A DNA stretch of 64,000 nucleotides from JAYEPK01 sp048569615 (lineage in GTDB: Archaea > Thermoplasmatota > Penumbrarchaeia > Penumbrarchaeales > Penumbrarchaeaceae), in contig JBLIRK010000007.1 in the NCBI GenBank assembly GCA_048569615.1, positions 1-64,000 of the forward strand. Direction: 5' to 3'. The position numbers and the translations under genes are program-made. Below, in pieces: positions 18,366 through 26,507 of this stretch. Numbering within the stretch: the stretch's first letter is position 1; the number at the start of each line of letters is the position of its first letter. The notes below the pieces were generated by a model. It saw only the letters and a list, made by a program, of their open reading frames with translations. It searched no databases and had not been told where the DNA came from.

Positions 18366-18400
18366 AAACAGCAGGATAATACAGGCTACCCTACGGACCC
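18366..18400 (-). pseudogene. 5-prime half of a tRNA, degenerate
   Basis: On the minus strand the sequence from 18400 matches the 5-prime half of the neighbouring tRNA-Arg: acceptor-like GGGTCCG, TA at positions 8-9, and GGGTAGCCTG of the D arm (17 of 19 bases in the best block). After the D arm the sequence becomes a longer hairpin (CTGTTT.CTCT against AGAGAAAAACAG), and no matching T arm or acceptor 3-prime strand follows downstream. The remaining bases 18206-18365 contain no gene that I can see, apart from a CTTCGAA/TTCGAAG hairpin near 18300-18317. Confidence 0.45.
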
Positions 18401-18430
18401 AAATCTACATTTTTAGGGGTTCATTAAATG

Positions 18431-18440
18431 CTATAAACAC
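18431..18440 (+). promoter_or_regulatory. TATA box for the GTP cyclohydrolase II gene
   Basis: GCTATAAACA lies about 40 bases before ATG 18474, leaving a short leader with a GAGGTG ribosome site at about 18461-18466. Confidence 0.5.
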
Positions 18441-18473
18441 TTCTGAACATATCCGCAACAGAGGTGTAACCCC

Positions 18474-19823
18474 ATGCCACCGGCTGACATAGAAGCATTG
18501 ATGGATGCCTGCCAAGCGGATCCCGCCTGCAGCTACGATGAGCTTTCATTAGAGAGGGAGAGCGTTATCCACAACGTTGCGACGAGGCTCCCCACTGAGG
18601 ACGGTTATTTCCACATCCATCTCTTCACCGACTCACACGGCAAGGAGCACATAGCACTGGTCAAGGGAGATGTCTTCCAGGGTGAGAACGTGCTCACCAG
18701 GGTCCATTCGGAATGTCTCACGGGCGATCTCTTCGGATCGCTGAGATGCGATTGCGGACCCCAACTGCATCACGCCATGAGGATGATAGAGGAGGAGGAT
18801 AGGGGACTGATCCTGTACCTTCGGCAGGAAGGAAGAGGGATCGGGCTCAAGGAGAAATTGAAGACCTACAACCTCCAGGATCAGGGATTCGATACCGTCG
18901 ATGCCAACATAGAGCTGGGCCATAGGGCGGAGGAGAGGAAATACGATGTCGCCGCAAGGATGCTTGAAACCCTTGGTGTCCTATCGATCCGACTGCTCTC
19001 CAACAACCCAGACAAGGTCAGGAAGCTGCAGTCGCTGGGGGTCAGGATAACCGATAGGATACCCATAGAACCGAAGGTAAACACCGAGAACCTGAAGTAC
19101 CTCAGGACAAAGGTCCAGAGGATGGGGCATATCCTTGACACACGGGAGCTCCATCCTCACCTTCCCGAGATAGATGATGTGGTAAGGTTCATAAGGAGGG
19201 CCCAGGAGAATAAGGAAGGAACGCCCGAGATCACAGTTCTGAACATCAGGACCCTCAACGGCAGGTATCCCTACTTAAGGGGAATAAAAGCCGGAGAGCG
19301 CGAACTCTCCGTCCGGGTCCTGAAGGAAAGGCTCGGAACCCTGCATGACGCCCTTCTCATAGGATCCGAGGATCTCGAGACCTATCATGGGTTCAAGGAC
19401 CTTGTAGGACCGATCAGAAATGTATTAATCTACGACCCCAGAGGAGAGGTGAACCTCTCCAACTCCGAGCACATCCATGATGAACTGGACGTGGTCTTCC
19501 TCCACCTGGGCAATATGGATGACGGGAAGCTGCGGGAACTGGAAGGAAAGGGATTCGGCATTTACGACATTGGAAACGGAAGCGGTAGGCTCTCCGAAGA
19601 GAAGCTTCTCGAGCTCCACCCCGCCCTGGGCATATCATCTTTGATCACGGAGGGGACCAACGACGTAGGGGCATTTTTCCTGGAAAAAGGGATGGCAGAT
19701 ATGAAGGTCCATGTCATCCTCCCGACCTTTGACGGCCACGAACTCCACCGGATCGATATCGGTCCGAACCTGGTCTCTCCCCGAATGGTCTCCCTGGGAG
19801 ATGTGACAGTTTACTACAGCTAG
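18474..19823 (+). CDS. ribA: GTP cyclohydrolase II fused to a RibD_C-like domain
   Basis: 449 residues. The first half (about 25-225) is GTP cyclohydrolase II, which opens GTP to 2,5-diamino-6-ribosylamino-4(3H)-pyrimidinone 5-phosphate, the first step of riboflavin synthesis. The three zinc ligands are present (Cys81, Cys92, Cys94 in CLTGDLFGSLRCDC), followed by YLRQEGRGIGL and the AEER segment that holds the catalytic arginine. The second half (about 252-449) resembles the RibD_C reductase fold: an opening strand with TLNGR, a central ALLIGSEDLETY, NVLIYDPRGE and a late SSLITEGTNDVGAFFL. The nucleotide-binding glycines and the DDP motif of active reductases are altered, so it may be non-catalytic. 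A separate intact reductase lies at 56713-57417. Many archaea use a different first enzyme (type III), so a type II enzyme here is notable. Confidence 0.88.
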   Translation: MPPADIEALMDACQADPACSYDELSLERESVIHNVATRLPTEDGYFHIHLFTDSHGKEHIALVKGDVFQGENVLTRVHSECLTGDLFGSLRCDCGPQLHHAMRMIEEEDRGLILYLRQEGRGIGLKEKLKTYNLQDQGFDTVDANIELGHRAEERKYDVAARMLETLGVLSIRLLSNNPDKVRKLQSLGVRITDRIPIEPKVNTENLKYLRTKVQRMGHILDTRELHPHLPEIDDVVRFIRRAQENKEGTPEITVLNIRTLNGRYPYLRGIKAGERELSVRVLKERLGTLHDALLIGSEDLETYHGFKDLVGPIRNVLIYDPRGEVNLSNSEHIHDELDVVFLHLGNMDDGKLRELEGKGFGIYDIGNGSGRLSEEKLLELHPALGISSLITEGTNDVGAFFLEKGMADMKVHVILPTFDGHELHRIDIGPNLVSPRMVSLGDVTVYYS

Positions 19824-19879
19824 GTCGGCAAATGATCCCCATAAGGACCCCTTAAATCCCAAGAAGAGCATACCGCACC

Positions 19880-20827
19880 ATGGGAGAGGTTGTTGATTGG
19901 CTGATGAACGGACCAGCCTATGTCAAGTATCGTACAATGGTCGATATCCTGAAGGAAAGGGATGAGTCAAGTCTCCTTTCAGCGAAGGATACCATGCTTC
20001 GGGATCCTCTGATACAAGAACTCCTGTATGAGGTCAAAGGATGGCCGTGGGAGCCCCTGGCAAAACACAACGATGCAAAGCATCCGCTCCATAAACTTGT
20101 ATTCCTCTCCGAACTCGGGAAGATGGACGCGCTGGAAGAGGTCCTCGTCAGCATCCTCTCCAATGTCTCCGACGAGGGGCCTCCGCAGATCTATACCAAG
20201 CTATACAAGAGATGGATGGGGAGGGACGGGGAGGAATATCTCTGGATCCTCTGTGATGCCCCTCTCCTACTCTACGCTCTTGCTCTGCAGGGATACAGCG
20301 ATGATACGCGGATGAGAAAGGGAGTGGATTTTCTGGCATCCCAGGTCAGGGAGAACGGATGGAGGTGCATCGCTTCCAGGGAACTGGGGAATTTCAGGGG
20401 ACCGGGTCCGAAAGAGAGCATCTGTCCGTATTCCACACTGCTGATGATGAGGCTCCTTGCCACCCAGGAGAGATATCTTGACTCCAAACCTGCAAGGCTG
20501 GGGGCGGAGTCTCTGCTTCAAAGATGGGAATACAAAGGGCGGGAGAAGCCATTCCTCTTCGGGGTCGGATCCGATTTCAAGAAGTTAAAGTCTCCATTGA
20601 TATGGTATGACATCCTCCATGTCACGGATGTGCTCTCACATTTCCCCTTCGTCCGGAGGGATGAGAGGTTCGAGGAGATGGTAAACATAGTCAGGTCCAA
20701 GAACATTAATGGAAGATACACCCCCGAGTCCATATGGATGGCCTGGAAGCAATGGGATTTCGGTCAGAAGAAGGAGCCCTCCTATTGGTTGACCTTCATG
20801 GTGCAAAGAATGCTGAACCGGATCTAA
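19880..20827 (+). CDS. Alpha/alpha-toroid (prenyltransferase/cyclase-like) protein of unknown function
   Basis: 315 residues without signal peptide or membrane helix. The sequence is entirely helical in character, with repeated aromatic- and tryptophan-rich segments (GWPWEPLAKHND, ENGWRCIASRE, SIWMAWKQWDFGQKKEPSYW) of the kind seen in terpene-cyclase and prenyltransferase toroids and in uncharacterised prokaryotic relatives. The cyclase DxDD acid motif is absent, so chemistry cannot be assigned. A CTTAAATCC box 27 bases before the ATG predicts a leaderless message. It is separate from the upstream ribA gene (56-base gap). Confidence 0.6.
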   Translation: MGEVVDWLMNGPAYVKYRTMVDILKERDESSLLSAKDTMLRDPLIQELLYEVKGWPWEPLAKHNDAKHPLHKLVFLSELGKMDALEEVLVSILSNVSDEGPPQIYTKLYKRWMGRDGEEYLWILCDAPLLLYALALQGYSDDTRMRKGVDFLASQVRENGWRCIASRELGNFRGPGPKESICPYSTLLMMRLLATQERYLDSKPARLGAESLLQRWEYKGREKPFLFGVGSDFKKLKSPLIWYDILHVTDVLSHFPFVRRDERFEEMVNIVRSKNINGRYTPESIWMAWKQWDFGQKKEPSYWLTFMVQRMLNRI

Positions 20828-20833
20828 GGATGA

Positions 20834-21280
20834 TCAGCCTTCATCCTCTTCCTCATCTTCCTTATCTTCGTCATCATCTTCTTCACTTTCGATATTCGAT
20901 GAGGATGCAGGGCCAGTCTTATCAAGGATCTTGACCAGGTTGGAATTGACGTCCTTGAGCTCGTTCTCCACCGATGCCGTTATCTCGTGGAGGGAGAAGA
21001 ACAGGATCGCCTGCTCGCAGATCATCCTCCATCCGATGTTCACAAGGAAGAACGAGACAATTCCCCCGAGGATTATTACGACTATACCAAGTGCCAAGTA
21101 ACCCCCTTCAAGATCGATCGCAGAGGAACCCATCACAACGAGAATGATGCTTCCCACGAAACCTCCGAGGAGCAGGAGGTTCAGTACGATTATACCGATG
21201 ACATGAATTACCCTGATTATGCCGGGTGTTATCAGCCATCGGAACGAGAAGTAGTTCTTGAAATTCCTTTGATTCGCCAT
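20834..21280 (-). CDS. DUF4282 membrane protein
   Basis: 148 residues. The N-terminal NYFSFRWLITPGIIRVIH pattern and two membrane helices (about 22-50 and 62-88), followed by a WRMICEQAILFFSLHE segment, match the DUF4282 family of small membrane proteins of unknown role. The C-terminal 25 residues are almost all Asp and Glu, an extension likely in the cytoplasm. It converges on the toroid gene with a six-base gap. A TATA-like TCTTAATAATA lies about 20-30 bases upstream of the ATG. Confidence 0.75.
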   Translation of the reverse strand: MANQRNFKNYFSFRWLITPGIIRVIHVIGIIVLNLLLLGGFVGSIILVVMGSSAIDLEGGYLALGIVVIILGGIVSFFLVNIGWRMICEQAILFFSLHEITASVENELKDVNSNLVKILDKTGPASSSNIESEEDDDEDKEDEEEDEG

Positions 21281-21377
21281 TCTGACCCCTGAAACAGTAT
21301 TATTAAGATTGAGATATTAATTTTTTCTATTATATTCTAATTGAAGGAATTAACTTCTCTTCGATGCTTCCATCGAC

Positions 21378-21386
21378 TTTAATAAA
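21378..21386 (+). promoter_or_regulatory. TATA box for the P-type ATPase gene
   Basis: TTTAATAAA lies 23-31 bases before ATG 21409, predicting a leaderless transcript and supporting that start over the in-frame ATG at 21364. Confidence 0.5.
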
Positions 21387-21408
21387 GGTAATCATCATTC
21401 ACTCCACG

Positions 21409-24120
21409 ATGGCAGCGGGGGGATGGAAGCCGGAGCCGCATCTTGCCGATATTGATGAATTAATGGCTCAGCTCGGTTCATCCAGGGAAGGATTGATGGA
21501 GAGCGATGTCCCTACGATCAGGGAGCGCTTCGGCGAGAACAAATTGAAGGAAGGAAAGAAGACCCCCAAGTGGCTGAAGTTCCTGAGGCAGTTCACGGAT
21601 GTTCTTGTTATCGTTCTTCTCATAGCCGCAGTAATAACGGCGATCATAGATCCCACCGGTATCGACTGGCTTGTAATAGCCGCCATCGTTCTGATCAATG
21701 CGACCATCGGCTACGTTCAGGAGGAGAAGGCGGAGGACGCCATCGAGAAACTGAAGAAGATGTCGGCTCCCAGGGCAATCGTTTTCAGGGACGGCAAGAA
21801 GAAGGAGATCCCGGCCCAGGAGCTCGTTCCCGGTGATGTTGTCCATTTGGAGAGCGGGATGAGGATCCCCGCTGATTCGAGGGTGATCGAGGCCCATTCC
21901 ATCAAGGTCAACGAATCGGCGCTCACGGGCGAGTCCATGTCCGTTGAGAAGGGATCGAGGAGAATGGAGGGTGACATCCCCCTTGCCGAGAGGGAGAACA
22001 TGGTCTACATGTCCACCACCGTGGAGACCGGGAGGGGGCTGGCGGTTGTAATCGGAACAGGCATGTCAACCGAGATAGGCAAGATTGCCGGGATGATACA
22101 GGAAGTGCAGGGAACCGACACGCCGCTCCAGAAGAGGTTGAGAAAACTTGGGAAGGCACTTGGGGTCCTTGTCCTCGGCATCTGCGTTCTGATACTTGGT
22201 CTCGAGTTATGGAGGGAATGGGACCATATGTCCTTCGAGATAGCGGTCGAGCTATTCGAGACCGCGGTTTCCCTTGCCGTGGCAGCGATCCCCGAGGGAC
22301 TTCCTGCTGTGGTTACGATATCCCTTGCGATTGGTTTGAAGACCATGGCTTCCAGGAACGTGATAATAAGGAAGCTCCCGGTCGTCGAGACCCTTGGTTC
22401 GGCAACCATCATCTGCAGCGATAAGACCGGGACCCTGACAACAGGAACCATGACCGCCGATGTTCTCTACATCGGGAATGAAAGGATCGACATCACCGGC
22501 GCCGGATACGAGCCAAATGGGGATTTCAAGGTCAAGGGGGAAACGAAGGATCCTGGTCACCTCGGAGAGGGCTTCAGGAACATCATGTACGCTTCACTGC
22601 TGTGTTCGGATGCCACCATGGAGGTTGAGGAAGGGCAGAGGAAAGTGATCGGCGATACCACGGAAGGCGCGCTCATAGTGATGGCCGAGAAGGCCGGATA
22701 CGATCTGAAGAAGCAGAGGGACATGGACCCCAGGGAGGACGAGCTCCCTTTCGATGCGGACAGGAAGATGATGTCAACGGTCCATGACATGGACGGAAGG
22801 CTTGTCGGATTCACAAAAGGCGCCCCAGAGGCGGTTTTGGGAATTTCCGTAAAGGAGTTCACAAGCGACGGAGAGGTCGAACTTGGAGCTGAGAGAGAGA
22901 AAGAGATCAGGAGATTGACGGAGAGGATGGCAAGGCGGGGATACAGGACCCTGGGTTTTGCCTACAGCCCCGACGGGAGAATGGAGGACAGGATGGTCTT
23001 CCTCGGTATCGTCGGGATAAAGGATAAGGTGAGGCAGGAAGCGAAGGATGCCGTTCATACGGCAAAGACCGCCGGGATAAGACCGGTGATGATCACCGGG
23101 GACCACAAACTGACGGCGGCTGCGATCGCGAAGGAAGTGGGATTGATAACAAGGGATTCGGAGGCAATAAACTGCAGGGACCTGGACGACATGGACGACT
23201 CGGAGTTCAAGATGACCCTGAAGACCGTATCGGTCTACGCGAGGGCCTCACCCGAGCACAAGGTCCGTATCGTCAGAGGTTTCAAGGAGATGGGGGAGAT
23301 CGTCTCCATGACCGGGGACGGCGTTAACGATGCTCCCGCACTCAAGATCGCAGATATCGGTGTTGCTATGGGAATAACGGGGACCGATGTCTCCAAGGAG
23401 GCGTCGGAGATGATCATCACCGACGACAACTTCGCCTCCATCGTCGCGGCGGTGGAGGAGGGGAGGGCCATCTACGACAACATCCGGAAGGTGATCCAGT
23501 TCCTGCTCTCCTGCAACATGGGGGAGGTGATGCTGATGCTCATAGCAATACTTCTGGGCTGGCCTCTTCCTCTGATCGCGCTCCAGATCCTGTGGATGAA
23601 CCTTGTAACGGATTCATTCCCGGCGCTCGCCCTGGTTACGGAGCCGAAGGAGCCCGGCATAATGAAAAGAAAGCCCCGGGATCCGAAGGAGAGCGCCATC
23701 ACCAAGGACATGATCGTCTCCATCCTTGTCTCGGCGGGGATAATCACCATAGGTACACTAGCAGTTTTCTGGTACGACCACTTCTTCCTGGAGCGCTCCG
23801 TTCCTCATGCAAGGACCATGGCCTTGACGACAATGGTCTTCTTCCAGATGTGGACCGCCATTGCGACTAGATCGACGACACACACCATGGCGGAGATCGG
23901 CTGGTTCTCCAACAGGAGGCTTCTCTTCGCCATAGCCGGATCGGTCCTGCTGATGCTCCCCATCATCTATGTCCCCTATGTCCAGGATGTCTTCGGAACG
24001 ACGAGCCTGGGACTCATTGAGTGGGCTGAGATAGTGGTGATATCGATGTTCGGCTTGATAGCTGTCGAGTTCTGGGAGCTCCTGAACAAGAGATACTTCC
24101 ACTACGGGGCTACGGCTTAA
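21409..24120 (+). CDS. P-type Ca2+-transporting ATPase (P2A/SERCA-like)
   Basis: 903 residues from ATG 21409. All P-type ATPase parts are visible: an N-terminal cation-ATPase domain, actuator TGES motif, PEGLPA in helix M4, the phosphorylation site DKTGTLT with Asp338, KGAPE in the nucleotide domain, GDGVNDAPALK in the P-domain hinge, and a C-terminal block of helices. Helix M5 contains SCNMGEV and M6 NLVTDSFPALAL, matching the calcium-site residues of SERCA-type pumps, so calcium (or manganese) export is the best assignment. Length is normal for the subfamily. The gene stands alone between convergent neighbours. Confidence 0.93.
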   Translation: MAAGGWKPEPHLADIDELMAQLGSSREGLMESDVPTIRERFGENKLKEGKKTPKWLKFLRQFTDVLVIVLLIAAVITAIIDPTGIDWLVIAAIVLINATIGYVQEEKAEDAIEKLKKMSAPRAIVFRDGKKKEIPAQELVPGDVVHLESGMRIPADSRVIEAHSIKVNESALTGESMSVEKGSRRMEGDIPLAERENMVYMSTTVETGRGLAVVIGTGMSTEIGKIAGMIQEVQGTDTPLQKRLRKLGKALGVLVLGICVLILGLELWREWDHMSFEIAVELFETAVSLAVAAIPEGLPAVVTISLAIGLKTMASRNVIIRKLPVVETLGSATIICSDKTGTLTTGTMTADVLYIGNERIDITGAGYEPNGDFKVKGETKDPGHLGEGFRNIMYASLLCSDATMEVEEGQRKVIGDTTEGALIVMAEKAGYDLKKQRDMDPREDELPFDADRKMMSTVHDMDGRLVGFTKGAPEAVLGISVKEFTSDGEVELGAEREKEIRRLTERMARRGYRTLGFAYSPDGRMEDRMVFLGIVGIKDKVRQEAKDAVHTAKTAGIRPVMITGDHKLTAAAIAKEVGLITRDSEAINCRDLDDMDDSEFKMTLKTVSVYARASPEHKVRIVRGFKEMGEIVSMTGDGVNDAPALKIADIGVAMGITGTDVSKEASEMIITDDNFASIVAAVEEGRAIYDNIRKVIQFLLSCNMGEVMLMLIAILLGWPLPLIALQILWMNLVTDSFPALALVTEPKEPGIMKRKPRDPKESAITKDMIVSILVSAGIITIGTLAVFWYDHFFLERSVPHARTMALTTMVFFQMWTAIATRSTTHTMAEIGWFSNRRLLFAIAGSVLLMLPIIYVPYVQDVFGTTSLGLIEWAEIVVISMFGLIAVEFWELLNKRYFHYGATA

Positions 24121-24149
24121 TACATGGTTGATAAAATCAGAGGTAGCCA

Positions 24150-24443
24150 TCACTCCTCTATCTCGCCCTCTGTATCGACGACCCATGAGACATATTCGGG
24201 GCCCATCTCTGAGAATATGCGCTCCTTGAGCTCGGGGGAGATGTACATGTTCGTCAGGATGAAATCCAGTGCCTCATCCTCGTGGACCTTCCAGATGTGG
24301 AGATAGAGCTCCTCCTCAACGCTCTCCCTCATCCCCTGGAACACTATGGGGCAGTGGGGGCATTTGACTGAAACATGGATGTCGTATTCCGGATCGTCAG
24401 GATCATCCTCGACACCCATGGGGAACTGCTGATCATCGGTCAT
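24150..24443 (-). CDS. Small acidic single C2H2 zinc-finger protein
   Basis: 97 residues. One C2H2-like site: Cys28-x2-Cys31-x17-His49-x4-His54, longer between the Cys and His pairs than a classical finger. Both flanks are very acidic, which argues against simple DNA binding; protein interaction is more likely. A paired-palindrome region (24523-24566) lies upstream and may regulate it. A similar zinc site heads the membrane protein at 39216-40220. Function unknown. Confidence 0.65.
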   Translation of the reverse strand: MTDDQQFPMGVEDDPDDPEYDIHVSVKCPHCPIVFQGMRESVEEELYLHIWKVHEDEALDFILTNMYISPELKERIFSEMGPEYVSWVVDTEGEIEE

Positions 24444-24522
24444 TCGTCAACCTCGGGGGCAATAGGTGAAGAACATCTGATAGAAAAGGTTTGCCATCCC
24501 ACAAATAACCGATAGAGAGCTA

Positions 24523-24566
24523 TGGACCAAATATGGTCCATCAACGGTCTTTTTTCATTGGACCAA
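24523..24566. promoter_or_regulatory. Candidate operator: palindrome plus half-site
   Basis: TGGACCA-AATA-TGGTCCA (24523-24540) is a perfect inverted repeat, and TTGGACCAA (24558-24566) is a second palindrome with the same GGACC core. They lie about 80-120 bases upstream of the C2H2 gene start and just beyond the stop of the ATPase gene at 24601. Position and symmetry suggest a dimeric regulator; the regulator is not known. Confidence 0.4.
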
Positions 24567-24600
24567 TGGATCATCTATTCGCAAAATGCAGGATTCATAT

Positions 24601-25917
24601 TCATATCCTATCGAAGTCGGAGAGATCGAAGATCGTCCCGTCCTTGAAGCTCGACCTCTTGCATACGATCCCGTAATGAAGCTCGTATTCATTGAGGCCG
24701 AGGAGGGCCCCCTTCTCTCTAGTTCTTTCTATTATCCTTTCTGCATCGGTCCTGTTCAGATCCTGCCATTTGAACTCCATCAACAAAGCCTTCTTTTCCC
24801 TTCGGTTTAAACATACCAGGTCGATCTCATCTCCCTTATGCCACCACCTGCCTGCCTCGTTGAACCTCAACGGCAGGGAATCGTTCAGATTAAGGTCCAT
24901 CACTAGCTCCCTAGCTATCCTTTCGAAGACGTCGCCCATGTATGTGTTGAACTCATCTTTTATCTGGTTCACTTCGAAGATATCCTCCTGTATTGCGGAG
25001 CGGTTGGGTAAAATGAATTTGAACCAGAACTTCATCATGTTGTCGGTAATGAAATATCTACCCTTCCTAGAACCTTCATTCTCGGTTATTGGGACTTCCC
25101 TTTTCACCATCTTCAATTCCGTCAGGTTCCTCAGGTACGGCGTAAGGTCGGAATGCTTCATGCCGGTCCGGTCCTTGATATCCTTAGGGACATTGTTTCC
25201 GGAGGAGATCGCTTCGAGTATACGCCTGTAGGTTCTGGAATCTGTGAATTCGTACCGTAACAGGAAATCGACCTCCTCCCTGAGGAAGGAATCAGGCCTT
25301 TTGATTTCATTTTCCAGCCAATCGAACACTGGTGCGGTTGTTTTCAGGATATAGTGGGGAATTCCATCCGTAATCGCGAATATCCGACATCTTTCCTCCC
25401 ATGACGTATCGGGGAAGAATTCCTTTAAGTGCTTGAATTTCAAGGGTCCAAGCTCCATGGAGGAGGTTCTCCTTCCATAGAGGGGACTCTTGTACCCGAG
25501 TACCTGATCGGTCATCATGGATATGGAGGACCCCAGAAGTATGACCTTGGTCCTGGTCGAGGCCAGATGGAGATCCACGATCTTTTGGAACCTGGAAAGC
25601 ACCGTTCGATCTTCTGTGATCAGGTTGGGAAACTCATCCAATATTATTATCCGATCCTTGAGATTTCGCAGTAGGGATTCCCAATCGTCGGCTGAATGGA
25701 GGACCCCCTCGACCTTCTGTCCCACCTCCTGTTTGAAATGGTAGATGTTATCACTTTCGGTTGCCAGAAAGAATACATGGTCCAGATCCTTGACCGATTC
25801 CACGACCATCCTGGTCTTTCCAATCCTCCTTCTGCCGTATATCACTATCAGTTCGAATCGGTCGCTTTGGAGCTTCTCCCCGATGGAGTCCAATTCATCA
25901 GCACGGTCCACAAACAT
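24601..25917 (-). CDS. Archaeal STAND-type ATPase with DUF234 nuclease-like domain
   Basis: 438 residues from ATG 25917, selected because FVDRADELD is the usual start of this family and the upstream in-frame codons are isoleucine-rich promoter-like sequence. Walker A is YGRRRIGKT (Lys34), Walker B IIILDEFPNL, and a sensor segment LLGSSISMM follows. A winged helix (about 235-310) links to a C-terminal DUF234 domain with the pattern GDEIDLV..LLMEFKW, which matches a PD-(D/E)xK nuclease core. These ATPases are abundant in archaea; some are linked to mobile elements, and none of their substrates is firmly known. Paired nine-base direct repeats precede the start. Confidence 0.85.
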   Translation of the reverse strand: MFVDRADELDSIGEKLQSDRFELIVIYGRRRIGKTRMVVESVKDLDHVFFLATESDNIYHFKQEVGQKVEGVLHSADDWESLLRNLKDRIIILDEFPNLITEDRTVLSRFQKIVDLHLASTRTKVILLGSSISMMTDQVLGYKSPLYGRRTSSMELGPLKFKHLKEFFPDTSWEERCRIFAITDGIPHYILKTTAPVFDWLENEIKRPDSFLREEVDFLLRYEFTDSRTYRRILEAISSGNNVPKDIKDRTGMKHSDLTPYLRNLTELKMVKREVPITENEGSRKGRYFITDNMMKFWFKFILPNRSAIQEDIFEVNQIKDEFNTYMGDVFERIARELVMDLNLNDSLPLRFNEAGRWWHKGDEIDLVCLNRREKKALLMEFKWQDLNRTDAERIIERTREKGALLGLNEYELHYGIVCKRSSFKDGTIFDLSDFDRI

Positions 25918-25926
25918 GATAATCTC

Positions 25927-25950
25927 AATTATCATAATACGAATTATCAT
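25927..25950. repeat. Nine-base direct repeats upstream of the ATPase gene
   Basis: AATTATCAT occurs at 25927-25935 and 25942-25950, 15 bases apart, directly before the ATPase start on the minus strand and overlapping its AT-rich promoter. They could be operator sites or simply part of an AT-rich promoter. Confidence 0.35.
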
Positions 25951-26013
25951 ATTTAATCGCTTGGTGGTCCGGGTCCCAAAAAGATAATTATTTGCTTTTC
26001 ACTAGGGCCCCCC

Positions 26014-26505
26014 ATGACCCTCCTCTCCGACCAGGACATCATCTACAAGCTCGAGAACCGGTCGATGAAAATAGACCCGTTCAGGGAGCGCAACCTCACC
26101 CCCAACGGATACGACCTCACGATATCCGAGGTCTATACCCGGAATCCGGAAGGCAAGGTGACGATCGGGGCTGTATACCTTGAACACGGTGACTGGTGCC
26201 TTGTCTCCACCAGGGAGTTCCTGGAGATACCGCCGAACATCTGCGGGTCGCTGCATCTCAGGTCATCCTTCGTCAGGAAGGGTCTATTGGCAGGTTTCGG
26301 ACTGGTTGATGCCGGGTTCAAGGGAACACTGACCTTTTCAATTACCAATGTCGGACCGGAGAGGGTCGCTCTGCCCATCGGGGAGCGCATCTGCCAGATA
26401 GCCCTGCACCAGCTCTCTTCAGATCCGCAGCACCTCTACGGGAGCCGCTCCGGAACCTATCAGGGGCAGAGGGGAGTGACCCTGGACGGTGGAAAGAGGG
26501 TCTGA
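26014..26505 (+). CDS. dUTPase-like member of the dCTP deaminase/dUTPase superfamily
   Basis: 163 residues of the trimeric beta-barrel superfamily that removes dUTP or deaminates dCTP. Seen: HLRSSFVRKG (motif with the phosphate-binding serines), GLVDAGFKGTLTFSITNVG with the uracil-site Asp99, and LPIGERICQ. In dCTP deaminases the position after GTLT-F carries a catalytic Glu; here it is Ser109, as in dUTPases (Gln-Leu-Met-Ile-Ser pattern). The protein is therefore more likely a dUTP diphosphatase than a deaminase, although overall it looks deaminase-like. It heads a compact plus-strand operon (26014-27901), with a TATA box 25-30 bases before the ATG. Confidence 0.75.
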   Translation: MTLLSDQDIIYKLENRSMKIDPFRERNLTPNGYDLTISEVYTRNPEGKVTIGAVYLEHGDWCLVSTREFLEIPPNICGSLHLRSSFVRKGLLAGFGLVDAGFKGTLTFSITNVGPERVALPIGERICQIALHQLSSDPQHLYGSRSGTYQGQRGVTLDGGKRV

Positions 26506-26507
26506 GC

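Noticed and set aside
20987..21292. A plus-strand open frame opposite the DUF4282 gene
   Set aside because: The minus strand encodes the recognisable DUF4282 pattern and membrane helices; the antisense product has none.
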